64,000 nucleotides of DNA, taken from positions 16,641 through 80,640 of the forward strand of contig CAWVSY010000008.1 in NCBI GenBank assembly GCA_963933055.1, in the 5' to 3' direction. Below, one piece after another: positions 28,967 through 37,584 of this stretch; position 1 is the first letter of the stretch; each line of letters begins with the position of its first letter. Both the position numbers and the translations under genes were made by a program. The notes under the pieces were generated by a model. The model made no database searches. It saw only the letters and a program-made list of their open reading frames with translations, and had not been told where the DNA came from. This DNA is from Oleispira sp963933055 (GTDB taxonomy: Bacteria; Pseudomonadota; Gammaproteobacteria; Pseudomonadales; Oceanobacteraceae).

Positions 28967-29518
28967 TCAATCGTTTTGCACAAGCAATACATCTTCAACG
29001 CTTACGGGCGTTAATTCTTTGGTATAGCGCTGACCATTTTGAACATAATGATAAGCACCCAACTCAAGCATTTTTTGCTGCTGCTCTGATAACTGGCGCT
29101 TAATCACTGCCGGTGAACCTACAACCATTGAACCATCAGGAATCACCATGCCTTCAGGAATGAAGGTATTCGCTCCAATCAAACAATGATGACCAATTTT
29201 AGCCCCATTAAGCACCACCGCATTAATACCGATCAAGGTAAAGTCTCCGACTTCACAGCCATGCACCATCGCGTTATGACCAATAGTAACACCTTTACCC
29301 AGCGTCAGCTTAAATCCAGGATCTGTATGTAATACCGCACCATCTTGAACATTACTATTTTCACCAATGGTAATCACATCGTTATCACCACGAATAACAC
29401 AATTAAACCAAATACTGGCATTCTCTTTTAATACGACAGAGCCAATTATGCTGGCATTGTCAGCAATAAAATGAGTGCCTTCGATAACAGGCTTACGTTT
29501 GCCCAATTGGTATAACAT
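28967..29518 (-). CDS. gamma-carbonic-anhydrase-like hexapeptide-repeat protein
   Basis: A left-handed beta-helix of 183 residues. Hexapeptide turns run from about 17 to 135 (FIADNASIIGSVVLKENASI, then VQDGAVLHTDPG and IGHNAMVHGCEVG). Candidate zinc-ligand histidines are 64, 81 and 86, the YrdA/Cam pattern. The C-terminal helix (SEQQQKMLELGAYHYVQNGQ) is typical of YrdA-like trimers. Many close relatives lack measurable carbonic anhydrase activity, so the enzymatic role is open. Confidence 0.87.
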   Translation of the reverse strand: MLYQLGKRKPVIEGTHFIADNASIIGSVVLKENASIWFNCVIRGDNDVITIGENSNVQDGAVLHTDPGFKLTLGKGVTIGHNAMVHGCEVGDFTLIGINAVVLNGAKIGHHCLIGANTFIPEGMVIPDGSMVVGSPAVIKRQLSEQQQKMLELGAYHYVQNGQRYTKELTPVSVEDVLLVQND

Positions 29519-29678
29519 AAACAGTCTCTTTTTTATTTAAACGGGAAAATTGGAAATTGAACGCAGTATAAGTTTCTAATTTAAAACATGATCAGGGTCA
29601 AAGAGCATGAGAATAGAACTTAATCGATATTCAAATACCTTGCAAGGCAACTAACCACTAATATACTCACCTCATTAA

Positions 29679-29748
29679 TTTCATATTGTTTCACAGCGTT
29701 TCAAGATGTTTCACATTATTTCATTACGTTTCACACTACTTCATACCT
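29679..29748 (+). promoter_or_regulatory. seven-unit TTTCA array with exact 10-bp period upstream of oleate hydratase
   Basis: TTTCA begins at 29679, 29689, 29699, 29709, 29719 and 29729, and CTTCA at 29739: seven direct repeats each one helical turn apart, with variable five-base spacers. A possible -10 (TATAGT, 29766-29771) follows, and the last unit would occupy the otherwise poor -35 position. The start codon is 63 bp beyond the array. This layout suits cooperative binding by an activator such as an OmpR/PhoB-type protein (inference; regulator unknown). Confidence 0.7.
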
Positions 29749-29811
29749 ATGTAGCGATATTGATTTATAGTAGTCATTATGTGATGACCCACTTCTACGG
29801 AGAGAAATTTT

Positions 29812-31833
29812 ATGACGAAAGCGCATTCTACAATCGCTAAGCCTTCACGCTTAAAAACTCATATTGATGCCATGACAGAGCAATCTATAAATGTTACTCC
29901 TGATGCCTCTAATACCCACCTACATAACGGCATCGATACTCTTTTACCCCCTGCTGATTTGCAAGGAGCCTATGTCAATAACCGCCCTCTTCCAACAGAA
30001 GGTATTACAGATCGAAAAGCCTACATTATAGGCAGTGGGTTAGGTGGACTGTCGGCCGCTTTCTTTTTAATCCGCGATGGTCATATGCCTGCGCAAAACA
30101 TTACACTCTTAGAGGAAGGAAATGTTGAAGGGGGTGCATTGGATGGCGCGGGTAATGCTGAAGAAGGTTACATTGTTCGTGGTGGTCGAGAAATGGAACT
30201 CACCTATCAAAATTTTTGGGATGTATTTTCAGAAATCCCCGCTTTAGAGCTGCCCGAACCTTTTACCGTTTTAGATGAGTACCGCATTGTTAACGATGCT
30301 GATAAAAACTGGTCTAAAGCGCGCTTACTAGAAAAACAAGGTCAATTAAAAGACTTTTCCACCATGGACCTCAGCAAGCTTCAACAAGTGGAACTCGTTA
30401 AACTGCTGATGGCTCGAAAAGAAGATCTGGACGATATTACGGTAGAGCAGTGGTTCAGTGAAGGATTTTTGAAGAGCAATTTTTATCTCTTCTGGCGCAC
30501 TATGTTCGCCTTCCAAAACTGGCATTCTGTATTAGAAATGAAACTGTACGCCCATCGCTTCCTGCATTTAATGGATGGCTTAAATGATATGACAGGGCTG
30601 GTATTTCCTAAATACAACCAATACGACAGCTTTGTACTTCCTTTACTGACCTGGCTAAAAGACAAAGGCATTAATATCCAAACAGGCACCATCGTCACCG
30701 ACATTGAAATGGACATACAAAATAATGTAATGACCACGACGGCCATCAAATGCCGAACCACGGATGGCGACCATGACATAAGCATCAATCCAAAGGATTT
30801 AGTCTTTGTGACTAATGGCTCCATTGTGGAAGATACGGCCTATGGCGATGCCAATACTGTGCCCGAATTAAAACTCGGCGAGCAAGCACAACACGGCGCA
30901 TCAGGTTGGTCTTTATGGAAAAACCTTGCTAAAAAATCACCTAAATTTGGTCGTCCAGAAAAATTCTGTGGGAATGCCGCCGCATCCACATGGGAATCAG
31001 TGACACTCACTTGTAAGCCCTCTCCTTTAACCGAAAAACTAAAAGAACTGTCGGTCAACGATCCACATTCAGGAAAAACCGTGACGGGTGGCATCATTAC
31101 CTTTACCGATTCAAATTGGTTGATGAGCTTCACCGTCAACCGCCAGCCTCATTTCCCCGACCAGCCAGACGATGTGCTTGTTATTTGGGTATACGCGCTA
31201 TTGATGGATAAACAAGGTAACTTAGTGAAAAAAGCGATGCCAGAATGTACGGGTAACGAGATACTCAGCGAGATGTGTTACCACCTTGGGTTAACAGAAC
31301 AAACTGACGAGATTATTGCGGCAACCAAAATACGCACAGCATTAATGCCTTACATTACTGGTCAGTTTATGCCACGCGCTAAAGGCGACCGCCCTTGGGC
31401 CGTACCAGAAGGCAGCAAAAATTTAGCCTGCCTTGGGCAATTTGTCGAAACGCACAATGACGTTGTATTCACATTAGAAAGTTCGGTGCGTACCGCGCGT
31501 ACTGGCGTTTATAGTTTGCTAGGCATCAAAAAACAAATCCCCGACATTTACCCTGGCCAATATGATATTCGACGCATATTACGTGCAACTCGTACTCTGA
31601 ACAGTGACAAACCCTTTTTAGGAGAAGGTCTATTAAGGCACTTTTTAAGTGGTACTTATTTTGAACACATTCTACCTTTAGGGCCCGATGAAAAACCGGA
31701 AGACTTACATAAACCAGGAATGTTTGAACAACACATGCAATCGTTACGTCATGTGTTCGAAGAGAGTCATACTTTAGAAGCAGCGAAAACTTGGTTTCAA
31801 AAAACGATGGATACCTTGCGCAAACGCGATTAA
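29812..31833 (+). CDS. ohyA: oleate hydratase (myosin-cross-reactive antigen family)
   Basis: FAD-dependent addition of water to the cis double bond of unsaturated fatty acids, giving 10-hydroxy acids; associated with detoxification or remodelling of free fatty acids. The FAD fold is AYIIGSGLGGLSAAFFLIRDG-like (GSGLGGLSAAFFLIRDG, 74-90). RGGREME at 123-129 is the conserved segment carrying the catalytic Glu. KYNQYDSFVLPLLTWL and GDRPWAVPEGSKNLACLGQF are further family blocks. The length of 673 falls in the long class, including an N-terminal extension of about 60 residues. A GGAGAG site precedes the ATG. It stands alone behind the TTTCA array. Confidence 0.93.
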   Translation: MTKAHSTIAKPSRLKTHIDAMTEQSINVTPDASNTHLHNGIDTLLPPADLQGAYVNNRPLPTEGITDRKAYIIGSGLGGLSAAFFLIRDGHMPAQNITLLEEGNVEGGALDGAGNAEEGYIVRGGREMELTYQNFWDVFSEIPALELPEPFTVLDEYRIVNDADKNWSKARLLEKQGQLKDFSTMDLSKLQQVELVKLLMARKEDLDDITVEQWFSEGFLKSNFYLFWRTMFAFQNWHSVLEMKLYAHRFLHLMDGLNDMTGLVFPKYNQYDSFVLPLLTWLKDKGINIQTGTIVTDIEMDIQNNVMTTTAIKCRTTDGDHDISINPKDLVFVTNGSIVEDTAYGDANTVPELKLGEQAQHGASGWSLWKNLAKKSPKFGRPEKFCGNAAASTWESVTLTCKPSPLTEKLKELSVNDPHSGKTVTGGIITFTDSNWLMSFTVNRQPHFPDQPDDVLVIWVYALLMDKQGNLVKKAMPECTGNEILSEMCYHLGLTEQTDEIIAATKIRTALMPYITGQFMPRAKGDRPWAVPEGSKNLACLGQFVETHNDVVFTLESSVRTARTGVYSLLGIKKQIPDIYPGQYDIRRILRATRTLNSDKPFLGEGLLRHFLSGTYFEHILPLGPDEKPEDLHKPGMFEQHMQSLRHVFEESHTLEAAKTWFQKTMDTLRKRD

Positions 31834-31846
31834 GTATTTCATTAAC

Positions 31847-31879
31847 ATATCTCGATTCATCAAAAGCGAATCGAGATAT
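31847..31879. terminator. 12-bp inverted repeat between convergent ohyA and Nudix gene
   Basis: ATATCTCGATTC (31847-31858) and GAATCGAGATAT (31868-31879) are a perfect 12-bp inverted repeat. It overlaps the last codons of the minus-strand Nudix gene. It lacks a T-run, so it could be an RNA-stabilising hairpin or a weak bidirectional terminator. Confidence 0.5.
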
Positions 31880-32435
31880 CTGCATTGAGGTGATTATTCA
31901 TCATTTCAGTAATCATCATCGCCGTTAATCCCCATATACGGAAACCTTCGTAATGGAAGCTAGGGATAGAAAAAGGGCCGCGCTCAAAATAATCATAAGG
32001 CTCTGTTTCTAAAAAGAAACGTAAAGGCACTTTGAATACCGCATCTAATTCATCGAGATTGGCGGTAAACACCGTATCTGCAGGAATGATCCCTACAATA
32101 GGGGTGATCAAATAACCAAAACGAGAAACGACTTGGTCGAGAGGACCAATCACTTGAACTTGCTGCGAGCAAAGATTAATTTCTTCGTGCGCTTCTCGTA
32201 ATGCTGTAAATACAATATCAGGATCCGTTTCATCACGCTTACCACCCGCAAAAGCAACTTCACCACTATGAGCATTTAAATGCTGGGCACGACGAGTTAA
32301 TACCAGCTGTGGATCTAATTCATCGGTGATCGCTACCAACACCCCTGCCTGCCTCAAATCCGGCTGATGAATTTCACGGGCATCGTGTTGCTGCACACTA
32401 TTAATGAGCTGATTTAGAAGTGTCTGAGTTGTCAT
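31860..32435 (-). CDS. Nudix hydrolase, CoA-pyrophosphatase type (NudL-like)
   Basis: 191 residues. The UPF0035/CoAse signature precedes the Nudix box: LVLTRRAQHLNAHSGEVAFA with GGK following. The box itself ends in ALREAHEEINL (about 78-88), supplying the REAHEE catalytic glutamates. An Asp stands where the first box Glu is usual, which is common in this subfamily. Probable cytosolic cleavage of CoA or related diphosphates; the substrate is inferred. It is convergent with oleate hydratase, whose fatty-acid link is suggestive only. Confidence 0.87.
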   Translation of the reverse strand: MTTQTLLNQLINSVQQHDAREIHQPDLRQAGVLVAITDELDPQLVLTRRAQHLNAHSGEVAFAGGKRDETDPDIVFTALREAHEEINLCSQQVQVIGPLDQVVSRFGYLITPIVGIIPADTVFTANLDELDAVFKVPLRFFLETEPYDYFERGPFSIPSFHYEGFRIWGLTAMMITEMMNNHLNADISIRF

Positions 32436-32646
32436 ACTTCTATTTTACGACTGATACCCTTTGGAATACAGAAAAAAGCACGCATTAAGACAAACCTTTC
32501 AATATCTACTTGGATATCATCCTGTCTACTGCTAAAGTATTCCAAGGTGAGCATATAGTTATTTTGCCGCTTTTAAGACACCATCATTAATCAACCAATA
32601 ATCAATAAAATTTATTATTAACGTTTTAAGTTTCTGGAGAAGTTGC

Positions 32647-33516
32647 ATGCATAACCAGCCGACAGTGACCGCATTTTTTCATGAGCCGACTTTTACCTAC
32701 AGTTATGTTGTACAAGATCCTGCTAGCAAGCATTGCGCGATCATTGATTCTGTCTTGGATTTTGATTATTCATCAGGCACAACGGACATGCATTCGGCCG
32801 ATGAAATATTAGCCTTCATCAAAGATCAAGGATTGACGGTCGAATGGATATTAGAGACTCATGTTCATGCTGATCATTTGTCAGCAGCCCCTTATTTACA
32901 GCAAAAAACATCAGCTAAAACAGGCATTGGCTCAGGCATTACGAAAGTACAGGATGTATTCGGTAAAGCCTTTAACGCAGGGTCAGAATTCTCTCGTGAT
33001 GGCAGTCAATTTGATCAATTGTTTGAAGATAAAGATGAAATACGCATCGGTGAATTAATAGGCTATGCGCTTCATACTCCGGGGCATACACCCGCTTGTT
33101 TAACGTATGTATTCGCTAACGATGCTTTTGTCGGGGATACCTTATTTATGCCCGATTATGGCACAGCGCGCTGTGACTTCCCTGGCGGTGATGCTGAGAC
33201 ACTATACCAATCCGTACAAAAGATTTTTCAATTGCCAGAGACGACGCGTTTGTATATGTGCCATGACTACAAAGCACCTGGCCGCGCTGAATATGCTTTT
33301 GAAACAACCGTAGCGGAAGAAAAAGCACACAACATTCATGTTAAACAAGACATCAGCCAAGAAGAGTTTGTGCGTATGCGCTCTGAACGGGATGCGACAC
33401 TCGACATGCCGCGTTTAATTTTACCCGCTGTACAAGTCAATATGCGCGCAGGACATATGCCAAAAGCTGACGATAATGGTCAGGTTTATCTGAAAGTTCC
33501 CGTGAATTTATTTTAA
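32647..33516 (+). CDS. MBL-fold persulfide dioxygenase-like protein (Blh/ETHE1 family)
   Basis: A metallo-beta-lactamase fold with the motif THVHADHLSAA (H72, H74, D76, H77), then TPGHTPACLTY, VGDTLFMPDYGTARCDFPGG and a final His in MCHDYKAPGR. These are the iron ligands and glutathione-loop signatures of the Blh/ETHE1-type enzymes that oxidise glutathione persulfide to sulfite. No rhodanese domain is fused. GGAGAAG precedes the ATG. A SulP transporter follows 44 bp downstream; similar pairs in other bacteria suggest sulfide detoxification with sulfur-oxyanion transport. Confidence 0.85.
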   Translation: MHNQPTVTAFFHEPTFTYSYVVQDPASKHCAIIDSVLDFDYSSGTTDMHSADEILAFIKDQGLTVEWILETHVHADHLSAAPYLQQKTSAKTGIGSGITKVQDVFGKAFNAGSEFSRDGSQFDQLFEDKDEIRIGELIGYALHTPGHTPACLTYVFANDAFVGDTLFMPDYGTARCDFPGGDAETLYQSVQKIFQLPETTRLYMCHDYKAPGRAEYAFETTVAEEKAHNIHVKQDISQEEFVRMRSERDATLDMPRLILPAVQVNMRAGHMPKADDNGQVYLKVPVNLF

Positions 33517-33560
33517 GCTTAAACCTAAAAAACGACGGAGTAATACTGAGTGAGTAATGT

Positions 33561-35270
33561 GTGTTAAAAAAATACTTACCAATACTGAATTGGTCAAAAG
33601 AGTATAACCGCAGCCTATTTATTAGTGATTTTGTGGCGGCGATTATCGTCACTATTATGCTAATCCCACAATCTCTTGCTTATGCATTATTGGCAGGCCT
33701 ACCAGCAGAAGTAGGACTGTATGCCAGCATACTACCTCTTATGGCTTATACTATTTTTGGTAGCAGTCGCTTCTTATCGGTTGGCCCGGTTGCGGTCGTC
33801 TCTTTAATGACCGCCGCCGCGGTTGGCAACTTCGCCTTGCAAAATACAGCAGAATATCTAGCAATAGCGGTTGCTTTGGCTTGGATTTCTGGCGGCATTT
33901 TAATTGTAATGGGGTTATTGCGCTTAGGCATCATGGCTAACTTTTTAAGCCATCCAGTTATCTCTGGTTTTATCACTGCGTCAGGTTTAATTATTGCGGC
34001 GAGTCAGCTTAAGCACATACTGGGCATTGAATCTTCAGGCCATAATTTATTCGATATCGTTCTAAATTTATTAGCACACCGAGACCAAGCTCATGGACCA
34101 ACTGTCTTACTCGGCATATCAACATTGCTTTTTCTGTTATGGGTTCGTCGGTATTTCAAACCGTTATTATTGACGTTGGGCCTGTCGAATTTCATGGCAG
34201 ATATTGTTGCTAAAGCAGGCCCCGTATTAGCCGTTGTGGTAACTATTTTTATTACTTGGTTTTATGATCTTGAGTTACTCGGCGTACGCATTGTGGGTGA
34301 AGTACCTACAGGCTTGCCTAGCTTGCAATTGCCTCAATTTGATTCTGAATTATGGCAGCAACTTTTTATTTCAGCGCTATTAATTTCTATCGTAGGGTTT
34401 GTTGAATCGGTTTCCGTTGCCCAAACGTTAGCGGCTAAACGTCGGCAAAGAATTTCTCCCGATCAAGAACTAATCGGCTTGGGAGCATCCAATATTGCCT
34501 CTGCTATTTCTGGAGGGTTTCCTGTCACGGGTGGTTTTTCGCGCTCAGTCGTGAATTTTGATGCCGGTGCGGCAACCCCAGCCGCCGGTGCTTTTACGGC
34601 GATAGGTATTGCCTTGGCAGCCATATTTTTAACACCTCTGATCTATTTTTTACCTAAAGCAACCTTGGCTGCCACGATTATTGTCGCGGTACTCTCGTTA
34701 GTCGATTTTCAAGCACTTAAGCGAACGTGGCAGTATTCTCGTAATGATTTTATCGCCATGCTTGCAACGATTGTTTTAACCTTAATTGAGGGCGTTGAGA
34801 TAGGTATTATGACTGGCGTAGGCTTATCTCTTTTACTGTATTTATATCGGACCAGTAAGCCGCACAGTGCGATTGTTGGACGAGTTCCCGGAACCGAGCA
34901 TTTTCGAAACATCGATCGCTTTGAAGTCGAAACCTGCAAAAAAATATTAACCTTGCGAATTGATGAAAGCCTGTATTTTGCCAATGCCCGTTATTTAGAA
35001 GATTTGATTTATGAACAGGTAGCAAACAACCCAGAGCTAAAACACTTCATCCTGATGTGCCCTGCCGTCAATCTTATTGATGCCTCGGCACTAGAAAGTT
35101 TAGAAGCGATTAACCAGAGATTGAAAGACAGCGGTGTATTGTTTTATCTTTCTGAAGTCAAAGGGCCAGTAATGGATCAAATCAGGCGGAGCCGATTCTT
35201 AAGCGAGTTAACTGGGCAAGTTTATCTGAGTCAATTTGATGCTTGGCAAGAGTTATCCAAAAAAGATTAG
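33561..35270 (+). CDS. SulP-family anion transporter with STAS domain
   Basis: 569 residues. Ten or more membrane helices begin FISDFVAAIIVTIMLIPQSL, followed by the SulP signature region SLAYALLAGLPAEVGLYASI. ISGGFPVTGGFSRSVVNFDA is the conserved mid-membrane motif. From about 440 a cytoplasmic STAS domain follows (LTLRIDESLYFANARYLEDL to NLIDASALESLEAINQRL). The substrate could be sulfate, sulfite or bicarbonate; the preceding persulfide-dioxygenase-like gene favours a sulfur oxyanion. The start is GTG at 33561 with GAGTGAG upstream. Confidence 0.9.
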   Translation: MLKKYLPILNWSKEYNRSLFISDFVAAIIVTIMLIPQSLAYALLAGLPAEVGLYASILPLMAYTIFGSSRFLSVGPVAVVSLMTAAAVGNFALQNTAEYLAIAVALAWISGGILIVMGLLRLGIMANFLSHPVISGFITASGLIIAASQLKHILGIESSGHNLFDIVLNLLAHRDQAHGPTVLLGISTLLFLLWVRRYFKPLLLTLGLSNFMADIVAKAGPVLAVVVTIFITWFYDLELLGVRIVGEVPTGLPSLQLPQFDSELWQQLFISALLISIVGFVESVSVAQTLAAKRRQRISPDQELIGLGASNIASAISGGFPVTGGFSRSVVNFDAGAATPAAGAFTAIGIALAAIFLTPLIYFLPKATLAATIIVAVLSLVDFQALKRTWQYSRNDFIAMLATIVLTLIEGVEIGIMTGVGLSLLLYLYRTSKPHSAIVGRVPGTEHFRNIDRFEVETCKKILTLRIDESLYFANARYLEDLIYEQVANNPELKHFILMCPAVNLIDASALESLEAINQRLKDSGVLFYLSEVKGPVMDQIRRSRFLSELTGQVYLSQFDAWQELSKKD

Positions 35271-35280
35271 AGGACGCGAA

Positions 35281-35556
35281 TCAATCAGCAACAGATGTAT
35301 GAGCCAGCGTATTGCTTTCAAGATCGGTAAGAATAAGCAAGGCCTCTTCATCACTATTACCACATACCCAGCGCTCAGCGCCAAAATCAGCACATACCTG
35401 TGGACGCTCAGGCTGGCCGAATAAATTGCAGAGATTGTCATCGTTTAATTGAATGCAACGCTCTCCAGCCTTCTTTCCTTTTGGCATGCCTGGGATAGCA
35501 CTAGTAATAGAGGGCGCGATACAACAAGCTCCGCAACCTAATCGGCATTCCATCAT
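35281..35556 (-). CDS. YkgJ-family cysteine-cluster protein
   Basis: 91 residues with the zinc/Fe-S-type cysteine set: C4, C8, C11, C12, C34, C43, C55 and C65. The family text is CRLGCGACCIAPSI, PGMPKGKKAGERCIQL and LFGQPERPQVC. Function is unknown. The start is the first of two adjacent ATGs; AGAGAG lies upstream. It is convergent with the SulP gene, with a gap of only 10 bp. Confidence 0.88.
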   Translation of the reverse strand: MMECRLGCGACCIAPSITSAIPGMPKGKKAGERCIQLNDDNLCNLFGQPERPQVCADFGAERWVCGNSDEEALLILTDLESNTLAHTSVAD

Positions 35557-35615
35557 TGAAATCTCTCTAACCTATAAATTTCTTTAACTTACTTGGCGTG
35601 ATTGTGAATGTATTG

Positions 35616-36044
35616 CTAATAGCGATATTGCCGCTGTTGCTTAAGCTCATTTTGTTCTATTAGCTTAATCATCATCATATTATATCGGTTTGCATAACGT
35701 TTTAATTGATTCATTCGTCTAGGGTCTTCCTCGACATTGATATTTGACTGCCAGCGACGATTTAACGAGCGAATACGATAGTGCTTACGAACGGTTTTCT
35801 CTTGAGATGCTTTTAGCCCAGGAACTAACATGCCTTTTTCTAAGCTAATGCCTACAAATTCTTTAATACCATTATGATACGCTTGCTTGGCATCTTGCAC
35901 AGGGTCATTAATTCTCCCCAAGTCCCCAATACTGTCTTTCACTTCGTCGGCCATGGCTGCAGGCATGCTTATCCCAATGCTCAAACTGAGCATCACATAC
36001 ATCAGCCGCTTGAATGGGGTTTGATTTTTTATGCGATTTTTCAT
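35616..36044 (-). CDS. exported basic protein of unknown function
   Basis: 142 residues, not recognised. The first 32 residues resemble a signal peptide: basic start, hydrophobic LMYVMLSLSIGISM, cleavage after AMA. The mature part is strongly basic and rich in Arg/Asn/Tyr, ending NMMMIKLIEQNELKQQRQYR. Periplasmic location is predicted. It is 60 bp upstream of the YkgJ gene on the same strand and may be co-transcribed with it. Confidence 0.65.
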   Translation of the reverse strand: MKNRIKNQTPFKRLMYVMLSLSIGISMPAAMADEVKDSIGDLGRINDPVQDAKQAYHNGIKEFVGISLEKGMLVPGLKASQEKTVRKHYRIRSLNRRWQSNINVEEDPRRMNQLKRYANRYNMMMIKLIEQNELKQQRQYRY

Positions 36045-36219
36045 ACATAGAATCCTGATTCAATAACGCTCTACTTAATAAGTATCGGTCATAAAGTAAA
36101 ATTTACTGTTGTTATTTGTTACCAACCTTCCCTTATTAATCCTTTCCGCTACAATGCCCAGCCCTGATACCTATTGTCTATCCGTATCATGTTAAAGCAT
36201 TCGTTGAAGAGAACAGAAT

Positions 36220-36372
36220 ATGATTAATCCAGTCGCTGTAAAATATATGTCTAAAGATGAAATTGAACGTTTGATGTATAGCTTTACGGCTAGTAAATCC
36301 AATGAAGAAGCGCAAACATTCGAAGCGTTAGTGCGTCGCTTATTAGAAATTATTGAAGAACAAAACCGCTAA
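36220..36372 (+). CDS. 50-residue protein translationally coupled to the RluA-type synthase
   Basis: A short gene: starts MINPVAVKYMSKDEIERLMY and ends RRLLEIIEEQNR. It is charged and helical, with no membrane segment. GAAGAG lies about eight bases before the ATG. Its stop overlaps the next ATG (TAATG), a typical coupling junction, and that context is the main reason to believe it. Not assigned to a family. Confidence 0.7.
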   Translation: MINPVAVKYMSKDEIERLMYSFTASKSNEEAQTFEALVRRLLEIIEEQNR

Positions 36373-37085
36373 TGCCTAATACGACCTCAACCGCTGCCAC
36401 TAACGCGCCATTAACGATTATCCACATCCATGATGATTGGGTTATTGTTAATAAACCGGCAGGGATTAGCATGCAGCAAGAGCAAGGACAGCCTGATGAA
36501 CTCAGTTTGTTACAGTATGCTCTTTCAGAAGTGCAAAAAGTTGAACGTCGTATTACAAAATTATGGCCTGTTCACCGCCTCGATAAAGTAACCTCGGGGT
36601 TGGTTATTTTTGCAAGGAATGCTCAAGCAGCCGCTTCTTTCACACCGATGTTCAGCCAGCAAGAAGTTCAAAAATACTATATTGCCCTTGCTCTAGGTAA
36701 GCCTAAGAAGAAACAGGGCTGGGTAAAGGGTGATATGGAGAAAGGGCGTAATGGCAGCTGGCTATTAACCCGCAATACGACTAACCCTGCAGTCACCCAG
36801 TTTAATTCCTGTGCCTTGATGACATCAGAAAATGAGGCCAAGCGCCTTTATTTAATAAAACCCAAAACCGGAAAAACGCACCAGATTCGTGTTGCCTTAA
36901 AAAGTATCGCTTGCCCAATTCTAGGGGATGAACGCTACAAAGGAGCGCAGGCCGATCGCTGCTATCTGCATGCTTTGAATCTGTCTTTTATCTGGAAAAA
37001 ACAGACATTTAGTTTTAATGCCTTACCTGAGCAAGGCTGCTGGCCAGAATTGTCGAGTATAGAACTACTCTCCGAGTTTTTTTAG
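36372..37085 (+). CDS. RluA-family pseudouridine synthase
   Basis: 237 residues. The catalytic motif is WPVHRLDKVTSGLVIFARN with D71. The start WVIVNKPAGISMQ and the late KPKTGKTHQIRVALKSIACP and ILGDERYKG are family blocks. There is no S4 domain, so it resembles the short RluA/RluC-like group; the target RNA (rRNA or tRNA) cannot be told from sequence alone. Its start codon overlaps the upstream 50-codon gene, and its end overlaps the convergent LETM1-like gene by 21 nt. Confidence 0.9.
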   Translation: MPNTTSTAATNAPLTIIHIHDDWVIVNKPAGISMQQEQGQPDELSLLQYALSEVQKVERRITKLWPVHRLDKVTSGLVIFARNAQAAASFTPMFSQQEVQKYYIALALGKPKKKQGWVKGDMEKGRNGSWLLTRNTTNPAVTQFNSCALMTSENEAKRLYLIKPKTGKTHQIRVALKSIACPILGDERYKGAQADRCYLHALNLSFIWKKQTFSFNALPEQGCWPELSSIELLSEFF

Positions 37086-37463
37086 CAATTCTTCAGCCGT
37101 TGGTTTTTTGCCCTCTTGCTCATAAAAAGCACTGGGCAATACTTCAATACCCATACGACGACCAAGCTTAATAATGAAAGGGATGGTCAAAGGGGCAAAC
37201 GGCAAGACAGCAAAAACCCCAACCCCTAGACCTTTTACTAAATCGCCTAGCTGTTCGTTGGCAATGCGTAACTCAGCCTTGCTCGCTTCTCCATGAGTAA
37301 ATTTGCGATAAATAGCCAACATCTCATGCGTTTCTGCTTTTTCTTGGGCCAGCGCTTGCTTAATCGCTAATAAATCTCTGCGAATTCGACGTTTGCTTCG
37401 CTTGTGTGTCACTCTCACGAGCTTTACCGGCGAGCGTACTAAATGATATAAAATCACCCTCAT
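37065..37463 (-). CDS. small LETM1-like protein
   Basis: 132 residues. A basic N-terminal helix (RVTHKRSKRRIRRDLLAIKQ) precedes a hydrophobic segment, LGVGVFAVLPFAPLTIPFII, and the motif RRMGIEVLPSAF. The last two resemble the conserved membrane-proximal part of LETM1 proteins, where the text is typically proline-rich and ends LPSTF. Bacterial versions are uncharacterised. AGGAG precedes the ATG. The assignment rests on motif resemblance only. Confidence 0.62.
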   Translation of the reverse strand: MRVILYHLVRSPVKLVRVTHKRSKRRIRRDLLAIKQALAQEKAETHEMLAIYRKFTHGEASKAELRIANEQLGDLVKGLGVGVFAVLPFAPLTIPFIIKLGRRMGIEVLPSAFYEQEGKKPTAEELLKKLGE

Positions 37464-37584
37464 CCGATCAAACTCCTAGGCCGGGGGAAATAAACTTATC
37501 AATAACCATGTTCTATTGGTAAGAAAAAAGCCATTATAACTCATCTACAAATATATTAATTTATTCATAACATCGAGCTCTCAA

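Noticed and set aside
29679..29748. Reading the TTTCA array as a CRISPR-like or microsatellite repeat
   Set aside because: Units are 10 bp with only five bases conserved and variable spacers. The period and promoter-proximal position fit protein-binding sites better.
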